A stretch of DNA of 64,000 nt from Salinibacter grassmerensis (GTDB taxonomy: Bacteria; Bacteroidota; Rhodothermia; Rhodothermales; Salinibacteraceae). Below the pieces are notes generated by a model that was given only the letters and a program-made list of their open reading frames with translations, was not told the DNA's origin and made no database searches. Position numbers and translations under genes: made by a program. Shown in pieces: positions 1-8,483 of the stretch (within the stretch, counting starts at the first letter, position 1; every line of letters begins with the position of its first letter). Location: positions 1 to 64,000 of the forward strand of contig NZ_CAMTTF010000003.1 of NCBI RefSeq assembly GCF_947077765.1. Direction: 5' to 3'.

Positions 1-828
1 CGCCCACGCGTCCAAGATGCCAATGCCGTAGGGCTCCGCGAGGTGGAGCATCCGAAACGGAAGGTAAGCCATCAGCAGGTACCCGGCCCACATGCCGACC
101 GTCGACACGACAATGGCCCCGCGGCGGGGGGAGGACACCAGGGTGGCCATCCCTTCCTGGAACGACACCGCGGCGGGCTTGAGGGTGGTCGTCCAGATGC
201 GCCCAAGCCACGAGTCTTCGCGCCGGAGGAGCCGGCGGGTGCCCCCCACGGCGAGCACGAGCACGAGGAGCAGGCCGACTACGCCCCCGGCGAGCCAGTC
301 CAGGGAGATGGACTGGAGGCGGGTCCATGCAGGGGCCACGAATTGCTCGCGCAGCACGTCGAGACGATTGAAGAGCAGCCCGACGGCACTCAGAAGGGCC
401 GCGCCCAGCACGGCCGTGTCGAAGATGCGCTCGGAGACGACGGTCCCGAAGATGCTGCTAAACCGGTGGCGGGTGCGGGCCGAGAGGTTTGCGGTCCGCG
501 CCACCTCGCCCATCCGAGGGGCCACGTAGTTCACCATGTAGCCGATCATGACGGAGGAGAAGGAGGCCTCCAGCATGCGCGAGGACGAAGGCGCATCCTC
601 CGCCTGCTCTTCGGGGCCGGGCAGCGCCTCAACCAGGATCTGCCACCGCCAGGCCCGAAACAGGTTGCTGCCCAGGACGAGCACGACGAGGGGGAGCAGC
701 CACCGGTAGTCGGCCTCGCGGAAGGCCGTCCAGATGTTGTCCATGTCCACGCCGTACACGGCGAGGGCCAGGAGGCCGCCCGCCAGGACGAAGCTTCCGA
801 TTTGAAACCACCGCCGTCGACTCAGCAC
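1..828 (-). CDS. Flippase-like membrane protein (LPG synthase TM / YbhN family), 3' end cut off
   Basis: The minus-strand frame is open from a GTG at 828 to the window edge, giving 276 residues with no stop. It reads LSRRRWFQIGSFVLAGG and then several long hydrophobic helices. Charged patches such as NYVAPRMGEVARTANL match the conserved loop of the lysylphosphatidylglycerol-synthase transmembrane (UPF0104/YbhN, PF03706) family. Family members are polytopic inner-membrane proteins, some of which act as lipid flippases or carriers; the substrate here is unknown. An upstream in-frame TGA at 856-858 limits the start to the GTG or nearby non-ATG codons. It lies 52 bases downstream of lolA on the same strand and may be co-transcribed with it. 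Confidence 0.75.
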   Translation of the reverse strand, partial: MLSRRRWFQIGSFVLAGGLLALAVYGVDMDNIWTAFREADYRWLLPLVVLVLGSNLFRAWRWQILVEALPGPEEQAEDAPSSSRMLEASFSSVMIGYMVNYVAPRMGEVARTANLSARTRHRFSSIFGTVVSERIFDTAVLGAALLSAVGLLFNRLDVLREQFVAPAWTRLQSISLDWLAGGVVGLLLVLVLAVGGTRRLLRREDSWLGRIWTTTLKPAAVSFQEGMATLVSSPRRGAIVVSTVGMWAGYLLMAYLPFRMLHLAEPYGIGILDAWA

Positions 829-880
829 GCGTCGTGGGGTCTGTTCCAGAGCTATTCAATCCCCCCAGGGCCCTTGTGGG

Positions 881-1522
881 TCAGTCGGTGGGCCGGAGGT
901 CCACCACCTCCACGTCCTCGGGGGGCGAGAACGAAAAGGGATCCCCGCTAATTGGCGGGTCGATCCGGATGTCGCGCAGGCGAAGGTCCAAAATCGACCC
1001 GTTGCGGTCGACCGCCCGGAGGCGCGTGACGACGCGGTCGGGGCGCCGGACCCACAGCGTCGCCTCTTCAAACCGGGCCGATGAATTCGCCGCGGCCAGG
1101 GACAGCACCTCGTGGGCCGTTCCGGCCCGGGTAGCGGAGCGGGCGGACGTACGATCATATTTCTCTGCCGCGGTCGTGAGGAAGGCCTGCGGGGTCAGGG
1201 TGGACGCCTCCGCGTCGGCCGTATTCACCACAACCTGACTGTCGGCGGGGGAGTAGATCCACGTCGTCGCGCCGTCCGTCACGACCGTCTGGGCGGGCGT
1301 CTCGACCCGATACCGGTTCCCGGCAAGAAGCACCGTCCCGTCAATCCGGGTGGAGTCGTCCGCAAACTCGGAGGCGGTCACCTGCGTGAAGGCGGCCCGG
1401 AGCCCCGCCAAGGCATCGTAGCGCGACTGGAGGGCTTGCAGGGTCGGACCGCTGTCCTGGGCGCCCGCCGGAAGGGCGACTGCGCACAACAGGACACCGA
1501 GCAGCAGGAGGCGTCGTGACAT
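881..1522 (-). CDS. lolA: Outer-membrane lipoprotein carrier protein LolA-like
   Basis: The 213-residue product starts MSRRLLLLGVLLCAVALP and is followed by AGAQD, a clear signal peptide with an AxA-type cleavage site, so the mature protein is periplasmic. The body has the LolA layout: an early helix (LQALQSRYDALAGLRAAFTQ), then alternating strands such as GTVLLAGNRYRVETP and TTWIYSPADSQVVV. LolA family proteins chaperone lipoproteins from the LolCDE complex to the outer membrane. An upstream in-frame methionine would add 20 residues before the signal peptide, so I chose the ATG at 1522. It sits between thpR and the flippase-like gene on the same strand. Confidence 0.85.
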   Translation of the reverse strand: MSRRLLLLGVLLCAVALPAGAQDSGPTLQALQSRYDALAGLRAAFTQVTASEFADDSTRIDGTVLLAGNRYRVETPAQTVVTDGATTWIYSPADSQVVVNTADAEASTLTPQAFLTTAAEKYDRTSARSATRAGTAHEVLSLAAANSSARFEEATLWVRRPDRVVTRLRAVDRNGSILDLRLRDIRIDPPISGDPFSFSPPEDVEVVDLRPTD

Positions 1523-1632
1523 CGGTGGCGAAGGAGACGAGAAAACAGTACGCTGGGCCAACGTAACGAGCGGCCGCGCCAATTATCGTGTGTGCGTCGC
1601 CCGATCACGAAAAATTGATGGCCGAGAGGGGG

Positions 1633-2172
1633 CTATCCGTTGAGTGAGTAAACGGCCTGCGCGTCGTGGGCGGCTCCGTTGGGGGCGAGGGTGCTCTCGT
1701 AGAGTACAAACTGGTCGGCCCGGAAGGCAGGAAACGAGTGGGCGTTGAGGGTCCGGAGAAATGCGTGCACCGTCTCCGAGGCCGTATCGTCCACCCGGGC
1801 GAGCGTGATGTGAGGGGTGTAGTCCCGGTCCTCCAGAGACAGGCCTTCCCGTTCGAGGGCGCCGCTTACAGCCTCGTAGAGGGCCACGAGGGACGCGGTG
1901 CGTTCCAGTCCAAGGACCAGAACGCGGGGGGAGCGCCGAGACGGCAATACATCCAGTCCGTAGGGCTTGCAGCGGGCGGGTGGAGCGGTCATGTCTGCGA
2001 GGGCCTGCTCGTAGCGCGCCGTCTGCTCGGCGTTGGCGTCGCCAATAAATCGGAGCGTCACATGAAACTGGTCCGGATCGGTCCATCGAGCGTCAAGCGC
2101 GGACGGCGCCTGCAGGGCGGCCACCTCGTCTTGAAATCCGTCGGGGAGATCAATCGCCGTAAAGAGTCGCAT
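1633..2172 (-). CDS. thpR: RNA 2',3'-cyclic phosphodiesterase (ThpR/LigT family)
   Basis: The 179-residue protein begins MRLFTAIDLPDGFQDEV, the usual start of this 2H-phosphoesterase family. It carries both catalytic HxTx motifs: HVTLRFIGD near residue 37 and HITLARVDD near residue 120. The family hydrolyses 2',3'-cyclic phosphate RNA ends to 2'-phosphates and can ligate tRNA halves in vitro. The length is normal for the family. It lies about 110 bases upstream of lolA on the same strand; no functional link between the two is evident. Confidence 0.9.
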   Translation of the reverse strand: MRLFTAIDLPDGFQDEVAALQAPSALDARWTDPDQFHVTLRFIGDANAEQTARYEQALADMTAPPARCKPYGLDVLPSRRSPRVLVLGLERTASLVALYEAVSGALEREGLSLEDRDYTPHITLARVDDTASETVHAFLRTLNAHSFPAFRADQFVLYESTLAPNGAAHDAQAVYSLNG

Positions 2173-2289
2173 GCGAGGTGAGTTTGGGCGAACGAAAATG
2201 CACTTCGGCGGGAACGGCCCTGACGAAACTGGACGATGGACGGAGGGTTCGGATCGTTAGCGTTGTCCCCGACATGCCTGTGCAGTCGC

Positions 2290-2748
2290 ATGCAGTTTCA
2301 AAAAATCATATCGGGCGGGCAGACCGGCGTCGATCGGGCGGCGCTGGACGCGGCGCTGGCCCATGACGTAGCGGCTGGGGGATGGTGCCCACGGGGACGA
2401 CGGGCGGAGGACGGGCCGATTGCCCCGCGCTACCCGCTCCGAGAGACGCCCACAGCCATGTACGCGGAGCGGACGGCGCGGAATGTGCGAGACAGCGACG
2501 GGACCCTCATCATTGCCCCCGGCTCCTTGAAGGGCGGGACGGCCCTCACCCGCCAGGAGGCCGGGGCGCGCGAGAGCCCGCTGCTCCACGCCCGCCTGAC
2601 GGATCCCGCGCCGGTGCCGATGATCCATGCCTGGGCGGCCGAAAACGATGTGCGGATCTTGAACGTGGCGGGGCCGCGGGCAAGCGAGGTGAATGGCATC
2701 TACCGCCGTGCCCGGTCCATTCTTGGGGACCTGCTGGCATCAACGTAA
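2290..2748 (+). CDS. Putative molybdenum carrier / SLOG-type Rossmann protein
   Basis: The 152-residue product starts MQFQKIISGGQTGVDRAAL. This glycine-rich motif and the following GGWCPRGRRAEDGPI are characteristic of the 'putative molybdenum carrier' family (PF12694), a member of the nucleotide-binding SLOG/LOG-like superfamily. A second conserved stretch reads NVRDSDGTLIIAPGSLKGGT. The biochemical role is unproven; ligand binding through the GGxxG loops is inferred. An upstream start would add 18 non-conserved residues, so I took the ATG at 2290. It is divergent from thpR and convergent with the small membrane protein gene that ends at 2752. Confidence 0.8.
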   Translation: MQFQKIISGGQTGVDRAALDAALAHDVAAGGWCPRGRRAEDGPIAPRYPLRETPTAMYAERTARNVRDSDGTLIIAPGSLKGGTALTRQEAGARESPLLHARLTDPAPVPMIHAWAAENDVRILNVAGPRASEVNGIYRRARSILGDLLAST

Positions 2749-2751
2749 CGG

Positions 2752-3075
2752 TTATTCGGGCTCCTGTGGGGGCGGTGGGTCGGAGCGGCGGCGACGGTGG
2801 CGTTGTGCAAAGAGGTCCTCGCCATCTTCAACACGTCCGGCCGCGATCCAGAGAAGTCGGACCCCCACGGCCGTGGCGGCCAGGACGAACAGGGTGAAGG
2901 CGGGCCACAGCGGGGCCTCGAAGCCGAACTGGCTCGCGCGGGCCTCGGGGTAGCGCACCCATTTGTCGATGCCCCACGCCGCCATCCCGCCCCCGAGCGT
3001 GGCAAACACGAGGGCCGCTCCCTTTAGCAGGCGGACCGCTGTGGTGGAGTCGGAAGAGTCAGTCCGTGGCGGCAT
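2752..3075 (-). CDS. Small two-helix membrane protein, unknown function
   Basis: The 107-residue protein has two hydrophobic segments, roughly residues 15-35 ([20 protein letters not shown]) and 55-77 ([21 protein letters not shown]). A charged, proline-rich C-terminal tail ends in [16 protein letters not shown]. Its start at 3075 lies inside the end of hisF, overlapping by 17 bases, so translation is probably coupled to hisF. I do not recognise a named family. Two helices and a basic tail fit a small inner-membrane protein. Confidence 0.6.
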   Translation of the reverse strand: MPPRTDSSDSTTAVRLLKGAALVFATLGGGMAAWGIDKWVRYPEARASQFGFEAPLWPAFTLFVLAATAVGVRLLWIAAGRVEDGEDLFAQRHRRRRSDPPPPQEPE

Positions 3076-3865
3076 ATCGATCGGTCCAGTTGTTCAGGGC
3101 AGGCCGAACCGGAAGGCCGGCGTCGCGGAGATGATCTTTGGCCTCCTCCACGGTGTGCTCACGAAAGTGAAAGATCGAGGCGGCCAGCACGGCGCTGGCC
3201 CCGCCGTCGACGAGGCCCTCCCGCAAATGCTCGAGGGTGCCGGCCCCCCCGGAGGCGATGACTGGAATCTGGGTCCGCTCCGTGACGGCGCGGAGGAGGT
3301 CCAGGTCGTATCCGTCCTTCGTGCCGTCCCGGTCCATCGAGGTGAGCAGAATCTCACCGGCCCCTCGCGCTTCCGCCTCGGCGGCCCACTCCACGGCGTC
3401 TCGCCCAGTCGGCTTGCGGCCGCCGTGGACGACCACCTCCCAGGCGGGCCCGTCCCCGTCCCGCCGCTTCGCGTCGATGGCCACCACGATGCACTGGTCC
3501 CCGAACGCGTCGGCGCCGCGGGCGATCAGGTCCGGGTCCTTCACGGCCGCGGAGTTGATGGCCACCTTGTCGGCGCCGGCCTGGAGCATTGCCCGCATGT
3601 CGTCGACCGAGCGGAGCCCGCCGCCGACGGTGAGGGGAATGAACACCTGGTCGGCGGTGCGCCGCACCACGTCGTGCATGATGTCGCGGTCCTCGTGGGT
3701 GGCGGTGATGTCGAGGAACACCAGCTCGTCCGCCCCGGCGGCGTCGTAGGTGCGGGCCTGTTCCACCGGGTCGCCGGCGTCGCGGATGTCGACGAAGTTG
3801 ATGCCCTTCACGACGCGGCCTTCGTCCACGTCGAGGCAGGGAATAATGCGTTTCGCGAGGGGCAT
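3059..3865 (-). CDS. hisF: Imidazole glycerol phosphate synthase, cyclase subunit HisF
   Basis: The 268-residue TIM barrel begins [21 protein letters not shown]. It contains the catalytic aspartates of the CLDVD strand and of VVAIDAKR. Other conserved stretches are [15 protein letters not shown], the phosphate-binding ASGGAG, and LAASIFHF near the end. It uses ammonia from HisH to convert PRFAR into IGP and AICAR, the fifth step of histidine synthesis. It lies 39 bases after hisA on the same strand and overlaps the next small membrane gene. The length is slightly above the usual ~253 residues, with extra residues around the [10 protein letters not shown] loop. Confidence 0.97.
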   Translation of the reverse strand: MPLAKRIIPCLDVDEGRVVKGINFVDIRDAGDPVEQARTYDAAGADELVFLDITATHEDRDIMHDVVRRTADQVFIPLTVGGGLRSVDDMRAMLQAGADKVAINSAAVKDPDLIARGADAFGDQCIVVAIDAKRRDGDGPAWEVVVHGGRKPTGRDAVEWAAEAEARGAGEILLTSMDRDGTKDGYDLDLLRAVTERTQIPVIASGGAGTLEHLREGLVDGGASAVLAASIFHFREHTVEEAKDHLRDAGLPVRPALNNWTDRYAATD

Positions 3866-3904
3866 ACGGACACGGAAAAGGAAATCAGGTCGAGCGAGAA
3901 GAGA

Positions 3905-4681
3905 CTACCGGAGAGACGCCGTCGAGAACGTGTCGAGGTCGACCGCGCCCTTGTCCTGCCAAGCCCAAAACTGCTGGCACGGGAAGCGGTTCTCGTAGAG
4001 CGCCGTGCCGACGATCACCGAATCGACGCCGTAGGGCTCAAGCGTCTGAATATCGAGCAGGTCGTCGTGGTCGCCCACGCCGCCGGACGCCGTGATTTGG
4101 GCGTGGGAGAGCTGGCGACCGAGCGTCCGGTACGCCTGAATGTTGGGGCCGTCCATCGTGCCGTCCCGGCTGATGTCGGTGTAGACGAGACGGCGCACCC
4201 CGCGTCGCTCCATGTCTTTCGCAAACGCGACGGCGTCAAGCCCCGATCCCTCCGTCCATCCCTGTACGCGGACTTCCCCGTCGCGGGCGTCAATGCTCAC
4301 GACGACCCGCTGGGCGGAGAACTGCTCCACCGCCTGTTCCACGAAATCGGGGTCGCGGACGGCCGCGGTGCCCAGGATAACCCGGTACACCCCCCGGTCC
4401 AGGGCGGCCTCAATCTGATCCATGGAGCGGATGCCGCCGCCAAGTTGGATTGGGATGTCGAGCGCATCGCACATTTCCCCAATCACGTCCCGGTTATGGT
4501 CGCCCTCTCCCCGGGCCGCATCGAGGTCGACCACGTGGAGCGTCTGCGCGTTCTGCACGCGCCACAGCTTGGCCATCTTGACCGGGTCCTCGAAGTACAC
4601 CGTCTCGTTGTCGTAGTCGCCCTGGTGCAGGCGTACACACCGGCCGTCGCGGATGTCGATGGCGGGAATGACGAGGGGCAT
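3905..4681 (-). CDS. hisA: Phosphoribosylformimino-5-aminoimidazole carboxamide ribotide isomerase HisA
   Basis: The 258-residue TIM barrel starts MPLVIPAIDIRDGRCVRLHQG, with the catalytic Asp of AIDIRDG. It has GGGIRSMDQIEAAL, the second active-site strand YTDISRDGTMDGPN, and the phosphate loop ASGGVGDHDD. It isomerises ProFAR to PRFAR just before the HisF/HisH step. I chose the ATG at 4681 because the family starts at that methionine; an upstream GTG would add 11 unrelated residues. It is transcribed toward hisF, with a short spacer. Confidence 0.97.
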   Translation of the reverse strand: MPLVIPAIDIRDGRCVRLHQGDYDNETVYFEDPVKMAKLWRVQNAQTLHVVDLDAARGEGDHNRDVIGEMCDALDIPIQLGGGIRSMDQIEAALDRGVYRVILGTAAVRDPDFVEQAVEQFSAQRVVVSIDARDGEVRVQGWTEGSGLDAVAFAKDMERRGVRRLVYTDISRDGTMDGPNIQAYRTLGRQLSHAQITASGGVGDHDDLLDIQTLEPYGVDSVIVGTALYENRFPCQQFWAWQDKGAVDLDTFSTASLR

Positions 4682-4980
4682 GAAAAGAGGGGGATGGAGG
4701 GGAGACTTGCGCAAGAACCGTTACTTCCATTCACGAGGCGGCGCAATGTTCGTGGGCGCACTTTCTTGTGCTTCGGGCACCCGGTCCCGACCGGAAAACG
4801 GGAACTGGGTGAAGAAGCGGCCCAGGCCACCCTGGCCCGGAACTGTGAAGACGACCGCGGATGCGATCTCTTAACTCTATACTAAACTTGCGCTTCCTTC
4901 ACTGCCTCGCCGCGCCGACTACCCTGGACGCGGGCGCTGCATCGGCGGAGCGCTCCAACAAACACAACGACGGTTACAGT
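4682..4980. other. Divergent hisA / csp intergenic region
   Basis: These 299 bases separate the divergent starts of hisA and csp. I see no supported gene in them. On the plus strand the sequence TAAACTTG at 4883-4890 resembles the Bacteroidota -7 element (TAnnTTTG). If used, it would give csp a leader of roughly 80-90 bases, as is common for cold-shock genes. No convincing -33 TTTG lies at the expected distance. Confidence 0.4.
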
Positions 4981-5190
4981 ATGCAACGCGGAACGATTAA
5001 GTGGTTTGACACCGAAAAGGGATTTGGCTTCATTGAGCCTGAAGAGGGCGGTGAGGACGTATTCCTGCACGTAAGCAACATTACCGGTTCGACGGGCGGC
5101 GACGACCTGCGCGAAGGCCAGACCGTGGCGTTCGAGACAGAGCGAACGGAGAAGGGGCTCAGTGCCCTCAACGCCTCGCCGGTCGGATAA
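4981..5190 (+). CDS. Cold-shock domain protein (CspA family)
   Basis: The 69-residue single cold-shock domain reads MQRGTIKWFDTEKGFGFIEP, with RNP1 (KGFGFIEP) and RNP2 (DVFLHVSNI). This OB-fold binds single-stranded RNA/DNA and acts as an RNA chaperone. The frame is open for 40 codons upstream, but homology begins exactly at the ATG at 4981. The gene lies on the strand opposite to the his genes. It is monocistronic: a strong intrinsic terminator follows about 30 bases after the stop. Confidence 0.95.
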   Translation: MQRGTIKWFDTEKGFGFIEPEEGGEDVFLHVSNITGSTGGDDLREGQTVAFETERTEKGLSALNASPVG

Positions 5191-5220
5191 CGGCGGCACA
5201 ACCCAGTATGAGAAGACCCC

Positions 5221-5249
5221 AGCCCGTCCCCCCTGGGACGGGCTTTTTT
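5221..5249 (+). terminator. Intrinsic terminator of the cold-shock gene
   Basis: A perfect 10-bp stem, AGCCCGTCCC paired with GGGACGGGCT around a CCCT loop, is followed by a run of six T residues. It lies 30 bases after the csp stop codon. Confidence 0.93.
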
Positions 5250-5581
5250 GGTTGTTGGGCCGCGACACGGCGTCCCGTGAATGGCGCATGGCCCGTAAGA
5301 GTTACGAGTTTGATATCCAGAACGGCCGCCGAAAACCCTGAATGGGGGGCAGAGCCGCGTACGGCCTGTGATGGCACCCTTTTTGGTCATTCTGTTGGCC
5401 CCGCGAAGCATAGGGTGCATCCGATGTCCTGCGTTGGTCGTTCCGGCCCCATGGAAAATCCCGTCGATACCGCAATCCGATTTTTAACCATCGCTGCGGG
5501 GGGCGTAGGCTTCCTCCTTCTGCTGTTGATTCAGCTGCTCTAGGCGCGGCCGAGACGGGACGAGATCAGCGGGGGCCACTC
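5250..5581. other. Intergenic region between csp terminator and hisH
   Basis: About 330 bases lie between the csp terminator and the end of the minus-strand hisH. The only candidate I see is a 30-codon plus-strand ORF at 5451-5543, listed separately. Otherwise I see no RNA gene, repeat or clear terminator. Confidence 0.4.
5451..5543 (+). CDS. Possible 30-residue single-helix membrane peptide
   Basis: ATG at 5451 opens MENPVDTAIRFLTIAAG followed by a run of hydrophobic residues ending LLIQLL and a TAG stop. The composition is exactly that of a short transmembrane peptide, and hydrophobic small proteins are common. There is no clear ribosome-binding site, and the frame continues open upstream. 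It could equally be a chance ORF. Confidence 0.25.
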   Translation: MENPVDTAIRFLTIAAGGVGFLLLLLIQLL

Positions 5582-6238
5582 CTACGCCGAAACCGACCGC
5601 CCAGCCTCCTCGGTCGTCGGAAGCGTCGCAAAATTTTCGAGTAGTCCGAGGCCGGCGGCCTGCGACTTCTCGGGGTGGAATTGCACGCCGAACACATTGT
5701 CGCGCTGCACCACGGACGGGAAGGTGTGCCCGTAGGCAGTAGTGGTGAGCACGTCGTCGGGGGCCTCCGCCACGGGGTGGTAGGAGTGCACGAAGTAGAC
5801 GTACGGCGTGTCTCCCAGTCCGTCGAGCAGCGGGTGGTCACGGGTGGGGTCGATTGCGTTCCACCCCATGTGCGGGACCGACAGCTCGTCGGGCATCCCC
5901 GCGTCGGTGTCCCGAAAGTGGGCGACGTGACCGGGCAGAATGCCAAGCCCTTCGTGCGTGCCCTTTTCGTAGCCGGTCTCGAAGAGCAGCTGCATGCCCA
6001 CGCAGACCCCCAGAAACGGAACGCCACGGTCGATGGTGTCGTGGATCGGCCCCTCCAGGTCGCGCCGCCGGATCTCGTCGATGCAGGCCCGGAACGCCCC
6101 CACCCCCGGCAGGACCAGCCGCTCGGCCTCCGTGATGGCCTCCGGGTCGTCGGTGCGGTGCACCGCCGCGCCCACGGTCTCGAAGGCTTTCTCGATCGAG
6201 CGAAGGTTGCCAATGCCGTAGTCGATGATGGTCGTCAT
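5582..6238 (-). CDS. hisH: Imidazole glycerol phosphate synthase, glutaminase subunit HisH
   Basis: The 218-residue class I glutamine amidotransferase begins MTTIIDYGIGNLRSIEKAFE. It has the nucleophile-elbow GVCVGMQLLFETGYEKG, containing the catalytic Cys, and the His-Glu pair in FGVQFHPEKSQ. It releases ammonia from glutamine and channels it to HisF. It lies on the same strand as hisA/hisF but is separated from them by the oppositely oriented csp gene. It follows proC by 83 bases. Confidence 0.97.
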   Translation of the reverse strand: MTTIIDYGIGNLRSIEKAFETVGAAVHRTDDPEAITEAERLVLPGVGAFRACIDEIRRRDLEGPIHDTIDRGVPFLGVCVGMQLLFETGYEKGTHEGLGILPGHVAHFRDTDAGMPDELSVPHMGWNAIDPTRDHPLLDGLGDTPYVYFVHSYHPVAEAPDDVLTTTAYGHTFPSVVQRDNVFGVQFHPEKSQAAGLGLLENFATLPTTEEAGRSVSA

Positions 6239-6321
6239 GGGGGCAGAAGGGGCAGAACGAACAGTCCGAGCGTGAAGGTGGGGGCGTCGTGTTTCGCTGC
6301 GCGCCGGGGCCGGGGCAACTC

Positions 6322-7140
6322 CTATTCGTCGTTGAGCTCCTCGGAGCGTTGGGTGGCGGTGCCGACAGCGTTGATGAGCATGGTGCGGAGCCCATGCTCT
6401 TCGAGCGACGACACCGCGGCGATGGCGGTTCCGCCGGGGGTGGTGACCTCATCGCGCAGGATGGCAGGGTGCTTGTCCGTGTCAATGGCCAACTTGGCGG
6501 CGCCATACACCGTCTGCCGGGCCAGCTTTGAGGCGTCTTCGCGGGACATGCCCTGCTTCACGCCCGCATCGGTCAGCGCCTCGATGAACATATATACGTA
6601 GGCGGGGCCGCTCCCCGACAGTCCCGTGACGGCGTCCATGTGGTCCTCGGGCACGACCACGGCGTCCCCCACGGCCTCGAAGATTGCCCGGGCCTTCTCC
6701 AGGTGGGCGTCGGTCGCGTACGTGCCGGGAGAGAGCGCCGTTGCGCCGGCGTCGACGAGGGCCGGGGTGTTTGGCATGGCGCGGATCACCGGTTGGTCCT
6801 GCCCGAACCCGAGCTGGAGCCGCTCGCTGGTAATGCCGGCCAGCACGCTAATGACGAGGACATCGCGGTCCACGTGGTCGCGGATGTTGGTAATGACCTC
6901 GGCCCGGCTCTGGGGCTTGATGGTCAGCAGAATGATGGAGGCGTCCTGGACGGCCTCTACGTTGTCGGTCGTGGTGCGCAGGCCAGGAAACTCCTCGGCC
7001 AACGCGTCGAGGGCCGAGCCGGTCCGGCGGGTCGCAATCACGCTCTCGGTCTCGATCAGGTTGCCGCTGATCATGCCGCCGATGAGGGAGTGGCCGATGT
7101 TGCCGGCGCCGATGACTGCGACCGTGTCGTCTGAAAGCAT
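6322..7140 (-). CDS. proC: Pyrroline-5-carboxylate reductase
   Basis: The 272-residue protein starts MLSDDTVAVIGAGNIGHSLIGG, an NAD(P)-binding Rossmann motif. It has the ProC signature segments AMPNTPALV, GLSGSGPAYVYMFIEAL and TTPGGTAIAAV. It reduces 1-pyrroline-5-carboxylate to proline, the last step of proline synthesis. The longer frame upstream (74 codons) is arginine- and proline-rich and not conserved, so I placed the start at 7140. It lies between hisB and hisH on the same strand, an insertion of a proline gene into a histidine gene run. Confidence 0.95.
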   Translation of the reverse strand: MLSDDTVAVIGAGNIGHSLIGGMISGNLIETESVIATRRTGSALDALAEEFPGLRTTTDNVEAVQDASIILLTIKPQSRAEVITNIRDHVDRDVLVISVLAGITSERLQLGFGQDQPVIRAMPNTPALVDAGATALSPGTYATDAHLEKARAIFEAVGDAVVVPEDHMDAVTGLSGSGPAYVYMFIEALTDAGVKQGMSREDASKLARQTVYGAAKLAIDTDKHPAILRDEVTTPGGTAIAAVSSLEEHGLRTMLINAVGTATQRSEELNDE

Positions 7141-7261
7141 GGAGGGGTCGGGCGTATTTCGTAGGAGGGCTCGCGTCGAAATCACCGTCGTGCACGGTTG
7201 GGGGGAACGAGCAGGGGGGACGGGCGCCGGATCTGCCGCTCCCGATCCGCCATCGTCCTGA

Positions 7262-7870
7262 TTAGGCAAGTGTCCCCTTCGTGGACGCCACCTCGGCGTG
7301 GTCGGTGCGGCGACGTACGGCCGTGCGCAGGGCACAGGCAGCCGCCTTGAAGAGGGCCTCAATCTTGTGGTGGGCGTTGTGGCCGCGAAGAACGGTCAGG
7401 TGCAGGTTGCAGCGGCCGTGGTCGGCCACGGAGCGCCACACGTGCTCGACCAGTTCCGTCGACAGGCCGCCGACCTGGTCTCGCTGGAAGGCGGCCTCCA
7501 GGTGGCAGTAGCTCCGTCCCGAAAGGTCGACCACGGCACGGGCTAGCGCATCATCCATCGGCACGTAGGCGTGTCCGTAGCGGGCGATGTGCGCCTTGTC
7601 CCCGAGGGCGTCGTCGAGGGCGCGGCCGAGGCCGATGGCCACATCCTCGACCGTGTGGTGGTCGTCCACCTCCAGGTCGCCGTCGCACTGCACTTCGAGG
7701 TCGAGCGCGCCGTGCTTGGCGAAGAGGGACAGCATGTGGTCGAAAAACCCGACGCCGGTGTCGATGTCGTAGGTCCCGTCGCCGTCGAGGGTGAGGGCGA
7801 CGGACACGTCCGTCTCGGCAGTGGTACGCTCGACGGTCGCTGTGCGAGGGGAGAAGCGGGAGTCGGACAT
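7262..7870 (-). CDS. hisB: Imidazoleglycerol-phosphate dehydratase HisB (monofunctional)
   Basis: The 202-residue protein has the IGPD signatures GVGFFDHML, DDHHTVEDV and NAHHKIEALFKA. The paired histidines bind the Mn ions that dehydrate imidazole glycerol phosphate. There is no histidinol-phosphatase domain, so it is the monofunctional form. It is the first gene of the minus-strand hisB-proC-hisH run. Confidence 0.97.
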   Translation of the reverse strand: MSDSRFSPRTATVERTTAETDVSVALTLDGDGTYDIDTGVGFFDHMLSLFAKHGALDLEVQCDGDLEVDDHHTVEDVAIGLGRALDDALGDKAHIARYGHAYVPMDDALARAVVDLSGRSYCHLEAAFQRDQVGGLSTELVEHVWRSVADHGRCNLHLTVLRGHNAHHKIEALFKAAACALRTAVRRRTDHAEVASTKGTLA

Positions 7871-7962
7871 GAAGTGGCCGGGGACTGAGCAAAGAAACGA
7901 GTCGTCCCTGTTTTCACAGGGGGCTCACGCGTCGTGAACACGCAGAAGCATCCGCTGATTCA

Positions 7963-7970
7963 TATACTTG
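7963..7970 (+). promoter_or_regulatory. Candidate -7 promoter element (TATACTTG)
   Basis: TATACTTG lies 28 bases before the ATG at 7999. It matches the Bacteroidota -7 consensus TAnnTTTG at all but one fixed position. The same octamer occurs before the DUF1015 gene at 48141. No good -33 TTTG is seen here. Confidence 0.3.
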
Positions 7971-7998
7971 GATCCGAAGGAAGTGCCCACCGGTTGGT

Positions 7999-8364
7999 AT
8001 GTGTGCTCCAATCTCCCACGAAGAATCGCAGCGACCCGTGGCAACCTATAGCGAGGCCGATTTCGAGGACAGCCGATTTGACTATGGCGAGCGTGTTCGC
8101 ATCCTGCTGCGCCACCCCAAGCTGGGCGGCGTGTACGGAGAGGCCGAGGGAACGTGTGCCGCCCGGGAAGACGAAGTTGAGTTTGAGGCGAAGGACGGCA
8201 CGATGCGCACCAAGACGCTTGTCTGGCTCAAAGACATCGAGGGCTACGAGAAGCCCCACGAGGACCTTCCGGACACGACTCAGGCAGTTGAGGAGGCCTG
8301 GTTCGCGGAGGAAGCCCTCCGAAAGAAGGAGGGGGACCCGCTCGATGGGGTGAGCTTCAACTAG
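7999..8364 (+). CDS. Conserved-looking acidic hypothetical protein, 121 aa
   Basis: The frame encodes a very acidic soluble protein. A core, FDYGERVRILLRHPKLGGVY through EDEVEFEAKDGTMRTKTLVWL, looks like a small beta-rich domain. The tail is helical and charged (AVEEAWFAEEALRKKEGDP). I do not recognise the family. A GTG at 8038 is an alternative start that would remove the first 13 residues, including MCAPISHEE. It is a single gene between divergent hisB and metG, with a candidate promoter just upstream. Confidence 0.65.
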   Translation: MCAPISHEESQRPVATYSEADFEDSRFDYGERVRILLRHPKLGGVYGEAEGTCAAREDEVEFEAKDGTMRTKTLVWLKDIEGYEKPHEDLPDTTQAVEEAWFAEEALRKKEGDPLDGVSFN

Positions 8365-8483
8365 ATCTTGGGGGAGACGGGCGGGTGCGGACCGCCGGGG
8401 TTTCCTGCTTCCCTCCGGACACCCACCGTGTCCCGAGATTCGAGCCCACTCTCCACGCTACACACGCCTACGACTGATTGCTG

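Noticed and set aside
2963-4885. 640-codon plus-strand ORF
   Set aside because: It lies antisense to hisF and hisA, which are certain. The translated sequence has the His/Val/Gly-rich composition of an antisense frame in high-GC DNA.
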